A model generated the notes under the pieces. It made no database searches. It was not told the DNA's origin and saw nothing but the letters and a program-made list of their open reading frames with translations. Made by a program: the position numbers and the translations under genes. A DNA stretch of 64,000 nucleotides from Martelella radicis (GTDB taxonomy: Bacteria > Pseudomonadota > Alphaproteobacteria > Rhizobiales > Rhizobiaceae): positions 186,001 through 250,000 of the forward strand of contig NZ_JACIDZ010000005.1 in the NCBI RefSeq assembly GCF_014196625.1, given 5' to 3'. This document shows, piece by piece, positions 34,959-44,227 of this stretch (position 1 is the first letter of the stretch; every line of letters begins with the position of its first letter).

Positions 34959-34977
34959 AAAAGGCCCGGTCCGGGCC
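34959..34977 (-). terminator. Short perfect hairpin with T-run inside the long operon
   Basis: GGCCCGG (34963-34969) and CCGGGCC (34971-34977) around one base; on the minus strand the stem is followed by TTTT. It lies between the acyl-CoA ligase and the binding-protein gene, so it could attenuate or process the transcript. Confidence 0.4.
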
Positions 34978-34981
34978 GTCA

Positions 34982-35010
34982 TCATCCCGGCTTGCGCCGG
35001 GGTCCCGAGG
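34982..35010. repeat. Palindromic element CATCATCCCGG..CCGGGGTCCCGAGG
   Basis: CCCGG, six bases, then CCGGG, inside a context (CATC..GTCCCGAGG) that resembles dispersed palindromic elements common between alphaproteobacterial genes. Only one copy is visible here, so the repeat status is a guess from general knowledge. Confidence 0.3.
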
Positions 35011-35025
35011 GGTTCCCCCCCCACG

Positions 35026-36618
35026 TCAGACCTGCTCGAGCAGCCGGCGCGCGTGGTCCGCCAGCTTCGACTTCTGCACCTTGGCCGAAGCCGTCATTCC
35101 AATGTCCTCGAAGGTATCAACGATCCAGATGTGGCGCGGCACCTTGAACCCCGCCATCGCCGCTCTGGCCCAGTCGCCAAGCTGCGAAACATCCAGCGTC
35201 GCGCCATCATTCAGGATGATGAACGCGGCACAGACCTCCTGAAGCCGGTCGTCCGGCACGCCGACGACCTGGGCCTGACGGATGGCCGGATGCCGGTGAA
35301 GAATATCCTCGACCTCCTCGGGCGAGACATTCTCGCCCCCCACCCGCACGATGTTCTTGAGCCGCCCTAGAAAGGCGAGCCGTCCTTGCGCGTCCAGGCT
35401 GCCCAGATCGCCCGTGGACAGCCAGCCATCAGAATCGAGCGTCTCGGCTGTCTTTTCGGGCATGTCGAAATAGCCCGACATCACCGACCAGCCCCTCACC
35501 CGGATTTCACCCTTCTGTCCGGATGGCAGGCGCTCGCCAGTGCCGGGATCGAAAATGCCGACTTCGAGGCCGGTTTGCGGCCGCATCAGTCCGCCCGTGC
35601 GGACATCTTCCGTCTCCCACCACGCAGACTGGGCGATGTTCGGTGAGGCTTCGGAAAGCCCGTAGCCGGAAACGCAGTCGACGGCGCCCAGTTCATGCAC
35701 CACCCGGCGCAGCACCGTGGCCGCGCCCGCCACCCAGGCGCCGCGCAGGGCCAGACGCCGCGCGGCCCGATCGGGATGGTTCAGCAGCATGAGCGCCATC
35801 GTGTCGTTTCCCGAGAAATGCGTGCAGCGTTCCTCCTCCATCAGGCGCAGCGCCTCCCCGGGTTCGAAACGCTCCATCGTGACCAGCGTGACGCCATGCT
35901 GCAGGGCGGCGCAGAGCGACAGCGACGTTCCCGCGACGTGGAAAAAGGGACGCGCGGAGTGGAACCTGTCGGCAACCCGCAGCCCCATCCGCTGGGCCGA
36001 GATGAAACCGTTCGTCAGCAGCGCGTGCTGGCGCAGCATCACCCCCTTGGGAAAGCCGGTGCTGCCCGAGGTGTATTGCATCAGGATGACGTCCCCAGCC
36101 TGCGACCGCTCCGGCGTGCCGGTCACTGGACGGGACAAGAAGTCCTGCCAGGTCTCTGCCCAGGGTGCGGAGCCCGAAGTCAGCACCACGCGCTCGAGAT
36201 CCGGCAACCGGCCGTTCATCAGGGGACCCAGCAGCTCGATGAAATCACTCGACAGCACCCGGTCCGCGGTGATCAGCAGGCGCACCCGCGACTGGCTCAG
36301 GCAGTAGGCGATATCCTCGCTGCGCAGGCGGGTATTGACGGGAACCGTCACCGCGCCGATCGATCCGAGCGCCAGAAACAAGGCCTGGAACAGCGCGCCA
36401 TTGCCGAGGCAGAGACCAACATGCATGCCACGCCGTACGCCCGCCGCATGAAGTGCGCCGCGCAGCCGCGCAACCTCGTCTCCCAGTTCCGCGAAAGTCC
36501 GGCGTCCGTCAGGCGCAACGATCGCCTCGACATCGGGCGCCAGAGCGACGGTGCGCTGAAGGGCCGCCTCTATGGTCACGGGGCAGAGCGCGCCGGCGCG
36601 GATAGCATCAGCCTGCAT
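35026..36618 (-). CDS. AMP-forming acyl-CoA synthetase
   Basis: A 530-residue ANL-superfamily enzyme that activates a carboxylic acid with ATP and CoA. Motifs in order: the AMP-binding P-loop MQYTSGSTGFPKGVM, VSGYGLSEASP, GEIRVRGWSVMSGYF, STGDLGSLDAQGRLAFLGRLKNIVRVGGENVSPEEVE (in part: GRLKNIVRVGGENVSP) and a C-terminal KVQKSKLAD with the adenylation Lys. Its start overlaps the neighbouring crotonase stop by 11 bases (36608/36618). The substrate is probably the acid made by the alcohol and aldehyde dehydrogenases of this operon. Confidence 0.92.
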   Translation of the reverse strand: MQADAIRAGALCPVTIEAALQRTVALAPDVEAIVAPDGRRTFAELGDEVARLRGALHAAGVRRGMHVGLCLGNGALFQALFLALGSIGAVTVPVNTRLRSEDIAYCLSQSRVRLLITADRVLSSDFIELLGPLMNGRLPDLERVVLTSGSAPWAETWQDFLSRPVTGTPERSQAGDVILMQYTSGSTGFPKGVMLRQHALLTNGFISAQRMGLRVADRFHSARPFFHVAGTSLSLCAALQHGVTLVTMERFEPGEALRLMEEERCTHFSGNDTMALMLLNHPDRAARRLALRGAWVAGAATVLRRVVHELGAVDCVSGYGLSEASPNIAQSAWWETEDVRTGGLMRPQTGLEVGIFDPGTGERLPSGQKGEIRVRGWSVMSGYFDMPEKTAETLDSDGWLSTGDLGSLDAQGRLAFLGRLKNIVRVGGENVSPEEVEDILHRHPAIRQAQVVGVPDDRLQEVCAAFIILNDGATLDVSQLGDWARAAMAGFKVPRHIWIVDTFEDIGMTASAKVQKSKLADHARRLLEQV

Positions 36619-37369
36619 TGCCGACCTCGCTGGAAAATTTCGCCACGCCGGCCTGCCAATCCGTTTGCGTCAGAAGCTGCCGGATCGCGGCCATTTCGAT
36701 TTCGATGCCGGAGGTCAGGTCGGTGCGACTGCCCTGGTCGACGGCCTGCTTCGTCAGCCGCATGGCAACGCGAGGCGCCGATGCGACTTTCTCCGCGATC
36801 GCCTCGACTTCGGCCTCCAGATCATCCACCGCGACCAGCCGGCTCACCAGACCGGCGGCGTAGGCCTCCTGCGCATCCATCTTGCGCCCCGTGAAAAGAA
36901 GCTCCTTTGCCCGCGCCACCCCGATACGCCGCTGCAGGCGCTGCGTAGCGCCGACCGTGCCCCACTGCGGTTCAGGAAAAAGAAAGGTCGCGGCATCCGA
37001 GGCGACGATGAAATCGCAGGCCATCGATATCTCGCCGCCCGAGCCCACCACAGCGCCCTGAACGGCGCAGACCACCGGGATCGGACAGGCTTCGATCGTC
37101 GCATAGGCGCGGAACGAGGCTTGACGCCGGGCCAGAACCCAGGCCTCGTCCTTGCCCTTTCGCTCCCGCATATCGGCCCCGGCGCAAAACACCGGGCCGG
37201 CGGCGTCGAGGATGATGACGGCGGTTTCGCCATCGCCCTGAAAACTGTCGAATGCCGCCTGAAGCGCATGACACAGTTCGAGATTGACCGCGTTGCGCGC
37301 CTCGGGCCGGTTGAGCGTTATCCGGGCGATCGGCCCCTGGCGCACAGTCCTTACAAGTTCCGGCGTCAT
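36608..37369 (-). CDS. Enoyl-CoA hydratase/isomerase (crotonase family), first copy
   Basis: A 253-residue crotonase. The oxyanion-hole motif is FCAGADMRER. The two acidic positions that define hydratases are present: Glu in SGGEISMACD and Glu in FLFPEPQWGTVGA. It overlaps the CaiB stop by four bases. It is distinct from the second crotonase of the same operon, suggesting two successive CoA-thioester steps. Confidence 0.9.
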   Translation of the reverse strand: MTPELVRTVRQGPIARITLNRPEARNAVNLELCHALQAAFDSFQGDGETAVIILDAAGPVFCAGADMRERKGKDEAWVLARRQASFRAYATIEACPIPVVCAVQGAVVGSGGEISMACDFIVASDAATFLFPEPQWGTVGATQRLQRRIGVARAKELLFTGRKMDAQEAYAAGLVSRLVAVDDLEAEVEAIAEKVASAPRVAMRLTKQAVDQGSRTDLTSGIEIEMAAIRQLLTQTDWQAGVAKFSSEVGNAG

Positions 37370-38547
37370 GCCACCACTCCCTTCTGTCTCAATTCGGCGA
37401 CGCGATCGGCGTCCAGACCCAACTCCATCAGAATGTCATCGGACTGCTCGCCAAGCCGTGGCGGCGCAACAAAGCGCGGCCCCTCATATCCGGAATACCG
37501 GCCCGGTGTTCCCAGCGCCGGCGTTGATCCGCTGCCGCTGTCATCGTAGCGGCCCACGATCCCGCGCGCGGCGGTATGCGGATCGGAAAGGATTTCCGGC
37601 ACGGTGTTCACCTCGCCGACCGGCACATCCGCCCGGCGCAGAGCATCGGCCAGTTCGGCCCGTTCACGGGTCAGGATAAGGGCGCGCATGCGGCGCATGA
37701 CCTCGTCGCGCTGTTCGACCCGCATCGCCATTTCGGCCCATTCTTCAGGAGCGTCCAGCTTCAGCACCTCGACCACCGCGGGCCAGTGCTGATCGGAGGC
37801 GGAAATGAATATCCACTGCCCGCCCGCACACTCGAAGGCGGCGGAAGGCACGCGGCCCAGATGCTCCGTCCCTGTCCGGGTCGGCGTGATACCGTCGGCG
37901 AAGTGCCAGGCGGCGGGCAGGCTCAGCAAGCTGACCTGAACATCCATCATCGACAGGTCGACATGGCATCCCTGCCCCGTCTTCTGCCGCCCCATGAGCC
38001 CCGTCAGCGCCGAAATGGCAATCCACAGCCCCGATGTCATGTCGGCAAAGGGCACCCCCACCTTGGCAGGTGGGCCATCGGGATACCCCGTCAGGTCGAT
38101 CACCCCGGAGAGCGCCTGAAAAACGGTATCGTACCCCTTGCGGGTGCTGTAGGGGCCGGTCTGGCCGAAACCGGTGTTCGACACATAGACAATACCCGGG
38201 TTGACCGCGCGCACGGCGTCATAGCCGAGCCCCATGCGATCCATCGTGCCGGGGATGAAATTCTCGACGACCACATCAGCCTTCGCCGCGAGATCAAGAG
38301 CAATGCGCTGGCCTTCCGGTTTGCGCAGATCGATGGCGATCGAGGTCTTGCCGCGATTGAAGGCCGAATAATAGGCGCTCTGTCCGCCTTCGAAGAAGGG
38401 CGCGAAGGTCCGGCTTTCGTCGCCCTTTCCAGGCCGCTCCACCTTGATGACCCTGGCGCCCGCATCCGAAAGGATCTGCGTGGCCATCGGCCCGGCCAGC
38501 ACGCGGCTGAAATCGACAATGGTGATCCCGTCGAGCGGTCGCATCAT
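37366..38547 (-). CDS. CaiB/BaiF family III CoA-transferase
   Basis: A 393-residue family III CoA-transferase: MRPLDGITIVDFSRVLAGPMATQILSDAGA (in part: DFSRVLAGPMATQ), VIKVERPGKGDE, NRGKTSIAIDLRKPEG, and the catalytic Asp region VPFADMTSGLWIA. It overlaps neighbours by four bases on both sides. It transfers CoA between carboxylic acids and sits next to an HMG-CoA-lyase-like gene, a common pairing in soil bacteria. Confidence 0.93.
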   Translation of the reverse strand: MMRPLDGITIVDFSRVLAGPMATQILSDAGARVIKVERPGKGDESRTFAPFFEGGQSAYYSAFNRGKTSIAIDLRKPEGQRIALDLAAKADVVVENFIPGTMDRMGLGYDAVRAVNPGIVYVSNTGFGQTGPYSTRKGYDTVFQALSGVIDLTGYPDGPPAKVGVPFADMTSGLWIAISALTGLMGRQKTGQGCHVDLSMMDVQVSLLSLPAAWHFADGITPTRTGTEHLGRVPSAAFECAGGQWIFISASDQHWPAVVEVLKLDAPEEWAEMAMRVEQRDEVMRRMRALILTRERAELADALRRADVPVGEVNTVPEILSDPHTAARGIVGRYDDSGSGSTPALGTPGRYSGYEGPRFVAPPRLGEQSDDILMELGLDADRVAELRQKGVVA

Positions 38548-39278
38548 TTAACCTCCCGGAAGGAACGCATCATCGCGTTCACATCGCGCCCTGCAAGCAT
38601 GGCAGCTTCGAAGTGAAGCTCACCAACGCGGTAAAACAGCGATTTGGTCGCAGCCATCGCCCGCGGCTCGATTGCGGCCCAGGTCTGCGCGATTGCGAGC
38701 GCGGCCGGTAGCGGATCACCATCGACAACGCGATTGACCAGGCCCAGCGCCATGGCTTCATCTGCATCGATCAGGCGGCCGAGCGAGATCATCTCGAAGG
38801 CGGCCTTGCGCCCGAGCGCCCTTTGCAATCCGGTCATGACCAGGGCGGGCACGATGGAGTGTTTGGTTTCCGGATAGCCGAATTTGAGGCCGCGCGCCGC
38901 AACAACCATGTCGCAGCCAAGGGCAAGTCCCGCGCCGCCGCCGACCGTGGCGCCGTGAATGGCGGCGACAAACGGCTTGCCCTGCCCTTGCGCTGCTGCC
39001 TGAAGGCGGCAGGTCAGATCGGCGCGCGCCATGACGCGGTCCTGCTGATCGGGCGTCAGATCCTTGAATTCAGCCAGATCCGCTCCGGAACAGAAACCTC
39101 GCCCGGCGCCGCGGATCACGGCGGCGCGGATAGAGGCGTCGCGGCCCACGCTTTCGATCGCATCCAGAAGCTGCTGCGTCAGGGCCGTATTCAGCGCGTT
39201 GAGCTTTTCCGCCCGATCCAGCGTTATGATCCGGACCGCATCGCGATCCTCCACCTCAACGAAGGCTTCCGTGCTCAT
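38544..39278 (-). CDS. Enoyl-CoA hydratase/isomerase (crotonase family), second copy
   Basis: A 244-residue crotonase. ATG 39278 is preferred over 39296 because AAGGAG is placed nine bases upstream. The oxyanion motif FCSGADLAEF is normal. At the first catalytic-Glu position the sequence reads GGGAGLALGCD, without Glu, whereas the second Glu is kept (FGYPETKHSIVPAL). One-Glu crotonases often act as isomerases or on methylglutaconyl-type substrates, so the reaction may differ from that of the first copy. Confidence 0.9.
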   Translation of the reverse strand: MSTEAFVEVEDRDAVRIITLDRAEKLNALNTALTQQLLDAIESVGRDASIRAAVIRGAGRGFCSGADLAEFKDLTPDQQDRVMARADLTCRLQAAAQGQGKPFVAAIHGATVGGGAGLALGCDMVVAARGLKFGYPETKHSIVPALVMTGLQRALGRKAAFEMISLGRLIDADEAMALGLVNRVVDGDPLPAALAIAQTWAAIEPRAMAATKSLFYRVGELHFEAAMLAGRDVNAMMRSFREVK

Positions 39279-39299
39279 TGTGTATTTCTCCTTCATCGG

Positions 39300-40223
39300 T
39301 CAGGCAGCCGGTGACAAAAGCCCGGCTCGGGCTACCTTGCTGTCCAGCTGACGGCCCAGCACGGCTTCGCAATTCTCGGACAGGCGCATCATCGCATCGA
39401 GGTCGATACCGGTGGCGATGCCTTCGGCCTCGAACAGACTGACGAGGTCTTCGGTTGCCACGTTTCCGGTACGGCCCTGGCCGTAGCTGATCTTCGCGGG
39501 ATGGCCGCCAACCCCGCCGAAAGCGCTGTCGAAATGGCAGCAACCGACATCATGGGCCGCCATGCAGTTGGCTAGCGCCGACCCGCGCGTATCGTGGAAA
39601 TGCGCGACCGGCACGATGTTCGGAACCTCATCGAGAAGACGGCGGAACAGGTGGCGCACGCTGCGCGGCGTACCCGTCCCGACAGTATCGCCGACGGTCA
39701 ACAGTTCTGCCCCGAGATCGGCGAAGCGGGCTGCATCCTCGACGACCCGGCCGGGATCGACCTTTCCCTCAAACGGGCATCCGAGCGCCACCGACAGCAC
39801 GCCGACGATGCGAAAGCGCCCTTTGGCGAGCCGCGCCATTTCCTCGACCCGCGCCCACTGCCCGGCCCTTGTCGTGCGCAGATTGCGTTCGGTGTGACCT
39901 TCCGTGGCAGAGGCAAGAAAGCTGATCTCGGTCGCGCCAAACCCGGCGGCGAGGTCATCGAGAGCGCGAGCTACGGCTCGCTCGTTCGGGCAGGTCGCCT
40001 TGTAGTGTACGCCCTCGCCGCGCCGGATGCGCCGCAAGACCTCGGATGCATCGGCGAAGACCGGGATCCGCCCGGGATGGCTATAGCTCGTCGCCTCGAT
40101 GCGGGGAAAACCCGCAGCGGTCATTGCGTCGATCAGTGCCACCTTCCTGTCCGTCGACACCTCCACGGTTTCGTGCTGGAGCCCGTCGCGGGCAAAACAT
40201 TCGCACAGGACCACCGACATCAC
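39300..40223 (-). CDS. HMG-CoA lyase-like enzyme (DRE-TIM family) lacking the usual Cys
   Basis: A 307-residue DRE-TIM aldolase-type enzyme: the catalytic Arg-Asp pair in ARDGLQHE (12-18), VAHFHDTRGSALAN with metal-binding His residues, and TGNVATEDLV. In true HMG-CoA lyases the flexible loop reads GGCPYAPGA with the catalytic Cys. Here it reads GGVGGHPAKISYGQGRTG, with His 241 in that position. The enzyme probably cleaves a related 3-hydroxyacyl-CoA rather than HMG-CoA. The start overlaps the permease stop by four bases. Confidence 0.85.
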   Translation of the reverse strand: MMSVVLCECFARDGLQHETVEVSTDRKVALIDAMTAAGFPRIEATSYSHPGRIPVFADASEVLRRIRRGEGVHYKATCPNERAVARALDDLAAGFGATEISFLASATEGHTERNLRTTRAGQWARVEEMARLAKGRFRIVGVLSVALGCPFEGKVDPGRVVEDAARFADLGAELLTVGDTVGTGTPRSVRHLFRRLLDEVPNIVPVAHFHDTRGSALANCMAAHDVGCCHFDSAFGGVGGHPAKISYGQGRTGNVATEDLVSLFEAEGIATGIDLDAMMRLSENCEAVLGRQLDSKVARAGLLSPAA

Positions 40224-41029
40224 GCGTCCTCCTTGCGCAGCACGAGGAACAGCGCCATGCTGATGATGACGACCCCGACCAGAAGCGACGAGACCGCGGC
40301 AACCGTCGGGTCGACCTGATCACGGATGTTGGAGAACATGCGCCGCGTCAGCGTCTCGTTCTCGCCGGAGGAAATATAAAGAGCGATCACCACCTCATCG
40401 AAGGATGTGACGAAGGCGAAGACCGCGCCCGACAGGATGGAAATCCTGATCTGCGGCAGCGTGACCGTGAAGAAGGCCACGAATTCGCTTGCGCCCAGAG
40501 ACCGCGCGACCTTGTGCTGATCCATGTCGAAACTGGTCAGCCCGTTGCCGACCGCAACCAGCACAAAAGGAAGCGCCAGCATCGAATGAGCGATGATCAG
40601 CCCGGCGAGCGTGCCGTTGAGACCGATCTTCGCGTAGACGAAGAACACGCCGACCGCGATCAGGATCAGGGGCACCAGCATGGGCAGCATGTAAAGCCCG
40701 CGCGTCAGCGAGAAGACGGGCCCATAGCGGCGATGCATCCCCCAGGCGGCGGCCGTGCCCAGTGCCGTCGCGATCAGCGTGACCGGCACGGCCACCTTGA
40801 TCGAGGTCCAGAGTGCGCCCAGCCATTCAGGCGAACCGAGGAAGGCCCGGTACCAGCGAAGCGACAGTTCGCGCGGCGGGAACTCGAGATATTCGCCGGC
40901 CGAAAAAGACATCGGAATGACGAGGATGCAGGGCACCACGAGGAAGATCATTACGAGGCCTACGACCAGGTAGAGCCACAGGCGGTCGCCATGGGTGATC
41001 TGGGTTTCGGTGACAGGCGACTTCAGCAT
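40220..41029 (-). CDS. ABC transporter permease, PotC type
   Basis: A 269-residue permease of the spermidine/putrescine class, six spans, with the EAA loop KVARSLGASEFVAFFTVTLPQIR and the N-terminal VVGLVMIFLVVPCILVIPMSF. It abuts the PotB-type gene (stop/start share base 41029). Confidence 0.92.
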   Translation of the reverse strand: MLKSPVTETQITHGDRLWLYLVVGLVMIFLVVPCILVIPMSFSAGEYLEFPPRELSLRWYRAFLGSPEWLGALWTSIKVAVPVTLIATALGTAAAWGMHRRYGPVFSLTRGLYMLPMLVPLILIAVGVFFVYAKIGLNGTLAGLIIAHSMLALPFVLVAVGNGLTSFDMDQHKVARSLGASEFVAFFTVTLPQIRISILSGAVFAFVTSFDEVVIALYISSGENETLTRRMFSNIRDQVDPTVAAVSSLLVGVVIISMALFLVLRKEDA

Positions 41030-41940
41030 TAGCGCGCCCCTCCGGCGAGATTGAGAAGCACACGGATGGCGAGGAGAACCACCGCCGTTGCCAGCACCAG
41101 CACAACCCCGAGCGCCGAGGCCGATCCCCAGTTGCCGTAAAGCGAGATATTGTCACCGATCTGCATTGCCCACATGTAGACGCGGCCGCCGCCCAGAAGC
41201 ACGGGCGTGACGAAAAAGCCGAGGCAGAGCACGAAGACCAGCCCCGCTCCCGCTCCGAGGCCGGCCACGGTCTGCGGGAAATAGACCTGGCGGAAGGCCT
41301 GGGCGGGCGTTGCCCCGCAATTGGCAGCAGCCTTCATCAGCGCCGGATCGACGGCCTTCATCGAGGCATAGAGCGGCAGGATGAGAAACGGCAGCATCAC
41401 ATGCGTCATGCCGATGATCGTGCCGAGTTCATTGTGAACGAGGGCCAGAGGCTCGCTCGTCAGCCCGAGAGACTGCAGCCATCCGTTGACCAGTCCGGTG
41501 CGCTGCAACAGAACCAGCCATGCATAGGTTCTGACCAGAACCGAGGTCCAGAACGGTAGTAGCACTGCGACGAGGATCACCGTCGCCATGCGCGGGCGCG
41601 CCTGGCTCATCATGTAGGCCAGAGGGTATCCCATCACGACAGACAGGACCGTGACGATGCCCGCCACGCGGAAGGTCGTGAAGAAGGAGCGGATATAGAG
41701 GCTCCGCCCGAGCCGCTCATAGTTCGACCAGCTGAGATTGCCCGCGGCGTCAAAAGCCGAAAGATAGAACAGCCAGCCGACGGGAACCAACAAGACGATG
41801 CAGATCAGCAGGCTGCCGGGCAGCGTGAGCCCCATGTTCGAGGCATTTTCCCTGCGCGCCTGGGCGGCCAGCACGCCGGCATTCAGCCTGCCCTCGCCCG
41901 TCAGCCGGGCAGAACCGTGAAAGGAGGTGTCAGCCATCAC
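41029..41940 (-). CDS. ABC transporter permease, PotB type
   Basis: A 303-residue permease with a long cytoplasmic N-terminus, span SLLICIVLLVPVGWLFYLSAF, and EAA loop ALMKAAANCGATPAQAFRQVYFPQ. ATGATG at 41940/41937 overlaps the ATPase stop by four bases. Confidence 0.92.
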   Translation of the reverse strand: MMADTSFHGSARLTGEGRLNAGVLAAQARRENASNMGLTLPGSLLICIVLLVPVGWLFYLSAFDAAGNLSWSNYERLGRSLYIRSFFTTFRVAGIVTVLSVVMGYPLAYMMSQARPRMATVILVAVLLPFWTSVLVRTYAWLVLLQRTGLVNGWLQSLGLTSEPLALVHNELGTIIGMTHVMLPFLILPLYASMKAVDPALMKAAANCGATPAQAFRQVYFPQTVAGLGAGAGLVFVLCLGFFVTPVLLGGGRVYMWAMQIGDNISLYGNWGSASALGVVLVLATAVVLLAIRVLLNLAGGAR

Positions 41941-42995
41941 GCCTCACCTTCCACCAGAAGGGTGTTCTGCTGGGAAATCCAGAAACTGATGCTCTCCCCC
42001 GGATTGGGCACCGGAATATTGGCCGAATGCGGATTGCAACGCACATCGATCGCCACGCCGTCCGGCAATTCAAGGCTCAGGAGGAAGCTGTCGCCCTGGT
42101 AGAGCACGTCACACACCGTGGCGACAACGCGGTTGGCGGGGCCTGCAGGTTCGCTCCAGGCCATCCGTTCGGGCCGCAACAGCAGCCACGCCTGGTCGCC
42201 GCCGCGCCACGGGTCACGCGCGACAACCGGCTCCCCGAAAAGGCTCGGGCCATTTGCCCCGACCTTGACCGGCAGAAATCCGGATTCCCCGATAAACTCG
42301 GCCACGAAACGATTGGCCGGGTGATCGTAAAGGCGGCTCGGCGTATCATATTGGGCCAACTGGCCATGATTGATAACCGCGATCCGATCCGACATCGTCA
42401 GCGCCTCGCGCTGGTCGTGGGTGACATAGACCGTTGTGGTGCCAAGCTGATCATGCAGCCGCTTCAGTTCGATCTGCATATGTTCGCGCAGGTTCTTGTC
42501 GAGCGCGGACAGAGGCTCATCCATCAGGAGAATCTTCGGCTCGAACACCATCGCCCGCGCAAGGGCGACACGCTGGCGCTGACCGCCCGAAAGCGCGCTG
42601 ATCTCGCGGTCGGCCAGATGGCCCATCTTGACCACATCAAGCGCTTCACGGGCGCGACGCTCGATCTCGGGCCGGGCCACCTTGCGCAGCTTCAGTGGAT
42701 AGCCAACATTCTTGATGACGGTCATGTGCGGAAACAGCGCATAGCTCTGAAACACCATGCCGAGATTGCGCTTGTGCGGCGGCAGGGTGAGGAACTCGGT
42801 CCCGTCCATCCTGACACTGCCGCTATCGGGACGGGTGAAACCCGCCAGCACGTTCAAGAGCGTGGTCTTGCCCGATCCCGAAGGCCCGAGCAGGGTGACG
42901 AACTCGCCCGGCTCGATGTCGAGGCTCACCTTGTCCAGTGCCCTGAAGGCACCGTAGTTCTTTTCGACGTCGCGTATGACGACCTGGCCGTCCAT
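41937..42995 (-). CDS. ABC transporter ATPase, PotA type
   Basis: A 352-residue ATPase. ATG 42995 is selected for GGGAGGAC six bases upstream. Walker A GPSGSGKTT, FQSYALFPHMTV, LSGGQRQRVALA, ILLMDEPLSALD, THDQREAL and a C-terminal TOBE domain (about 270-345). It forms the importer with the permeases at 40220-41940 and the binding protein at 33895. Confidence 0.93.
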   Translation of the reverse strand: MDGQVVIRDVEKNYGAFRALDKVSLDIEPGEFVTLLGPSGSGKTTLLNVLAGFTRPDSGSVRMDGTEFLTLPPHKRNLGMVFQSYALFPHMTVIKNVGYPLKLRKVARPEIERRAREALDVVKMGHLADREISALSGGQRQRVALARAMVFEPKILLMDEPLSALDKNLREHMQIELKRLHDQLGTTTVYVTHDQREALTMSDRIAVINHGQLAQYDTPSRLYDHPANRFVAEFIGESGFLPVKVGANGPSLFGEPVVARDPWRGGDQAWLLLRPERMAWSEPAGPANRVVATVCDVLYQGDSFLLSLELPDGVAIDVRCNPHSANIPVPNPGESISFWISQQNTLLVEGEA

Positions 42996-43082
42996 ACTGT
43001 CCTCCCGCAATCCGATGTGGCCCTGAATTCCTGCTGGGGTGACCTCCTCAGCCGCCCGCAGCCTGTTCGTGGCGCCTCCGCG

Positions 43083-44216
43083 TCAATCGAACTCGATGAC
43101 CTGCCGGACGACCGATCCCTCGGCCAGGCGGTCAAACCCCTCATTGATCTGATCCAGTTTCAGCGTACCTGACAGCAGTTTCTCGACGGGCAGGCGGCCC
43201 TGCCGGAACAGGTCGAGATAGCGCGGCACATCCAGCGTCGGGATCGATGACCCGAAATAGCTGCCCTTTACCGTCCGTTCGCCCGCGACCAGCGTAATCG
43301 GCGGCAGGTTCCAGATGGTGTCATTGCGCGCAAGGCTTGCCGTGACAGTTGTGCCGCCGCGACGGGTCACGGCATAGGCCATCTCCATCACGCCCGGCGC
43401 TCCCGCCATTTCCAGCGCGTAATTGAGGCCGCCTCTGGTATGGTCAAGCACATCCTGGACACAGCTTTCCGACCGAGCGTTGAACGTTGCTGTCGCGCCG
43501 AGTTCCAGCGCTTGCGCCAGCTTGGCCTCGTTGACGTCGATCGCCACGATCTCCCGCGCGCCGGCAGCCTTGGCCATCATCACGGCAGACAGGCCGACGC
43601 CGCCAAGTCCGAGTACCGCAACGGTCGATCCGACCCTGACGCCGGCAGCCCGGTTCACCGCCCCGCCGCCAGTCAGGATGGCGCAGCCGAACAGCGCCGC
43701 GAATTTCGGCGTAACCTTCTCGGCGACAGGGATCAAAGAGTGGCGCGACACGACCACCATCTCGGAAAAGGCCGACAGCCCGGCCTGATGGTGGACATCA
43801 TGCCCCTTGTATTTCATCCGTCGCGCGCCCGACAGCAACGTGCCGGCGCCATTCGCCCTGGTGCCTTCCTCGCACAGGACAGGGCGACCATCGGTGCATT
43901 CCGGGCAGTGGCCACAGCGCGGCACGAAGGAAAAGATCACCTGGTCGCCGGGGGCAAGATCACGCACCCCCGGCCCTGTTTCCAGCACCTCGCCGCAGGC
44001 CTCGTGCCCCAGAACCATCGGCATGTCCTTGGGCCGGTCACCTGTCATGAAACTGAGGTCGGTGTGGCACAGGGCTGCGGCCGTCACCTTGACGAGAACC
44101 TCTTCGGGGCCAGGGGGATCCAGGGTAATTTCGGCAATTTCGATCGGCCGGGTTTTGGCATAGGGGCCTTCAATCCCCTGCTTTGTCAGAAGCGCGGCGC
44201 GCGTTTTCAATGTCAT
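43083..44216 (-). CDS. Zinc-dependent alcohol dehydrogenase (class III-like MDR)
   Basis: A 377-residue medium-chain dehydrogenase; ATG 44216 follows AGGAGCG at a good distance. Catalytic zinc ligands in ALCHTDLSF and GHEACGEV, the structural zinc lobe CGHCPECTDGRPVLC, and NAD-binding VLGLGGVGLSAVMMAKAAGA. It starts 11 bases after the aldehyde dehydrogenase stop, so the two probably act in sequence, oxidising a primary alcohol to an acid. Confidence 0.92.
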   Translation of the reverse strand: MTLKTRAALLTKQGIEGPYAKTRPIEIAEITLDPPGPEEVLVKVTAAALCHTDLSFMTGDRPKDMPMVLGHEACGEVLETGPGVRDLAPGDQVIFSFVPRCGHCPECTDGRPVLCEEGTRANGAGTLLSGARRMKYKGHDVHHQAGLSAFSEMVVVSRHSLIPVAEKVTPKFAALFGCAILTGGGAVNRAAGVRVGSTVAVLGLGGVGLSAVMMAKAAGAREIVAIDVNEAKLAQALELGATATFNARSESCVQDVLDHTRGGLNYALEMAGAPGVMEMAYAVTRRGGTTVTASLARNDTIWNLPPITLVAGERTVKGSYFGSSIPTLDVPRYLDLFRQGRLPVEKLLSGTLKLDQINEGFDRLAEGSVVRQVIEFD

Positions 44217-44227
44217 CGTCTCGCTCC

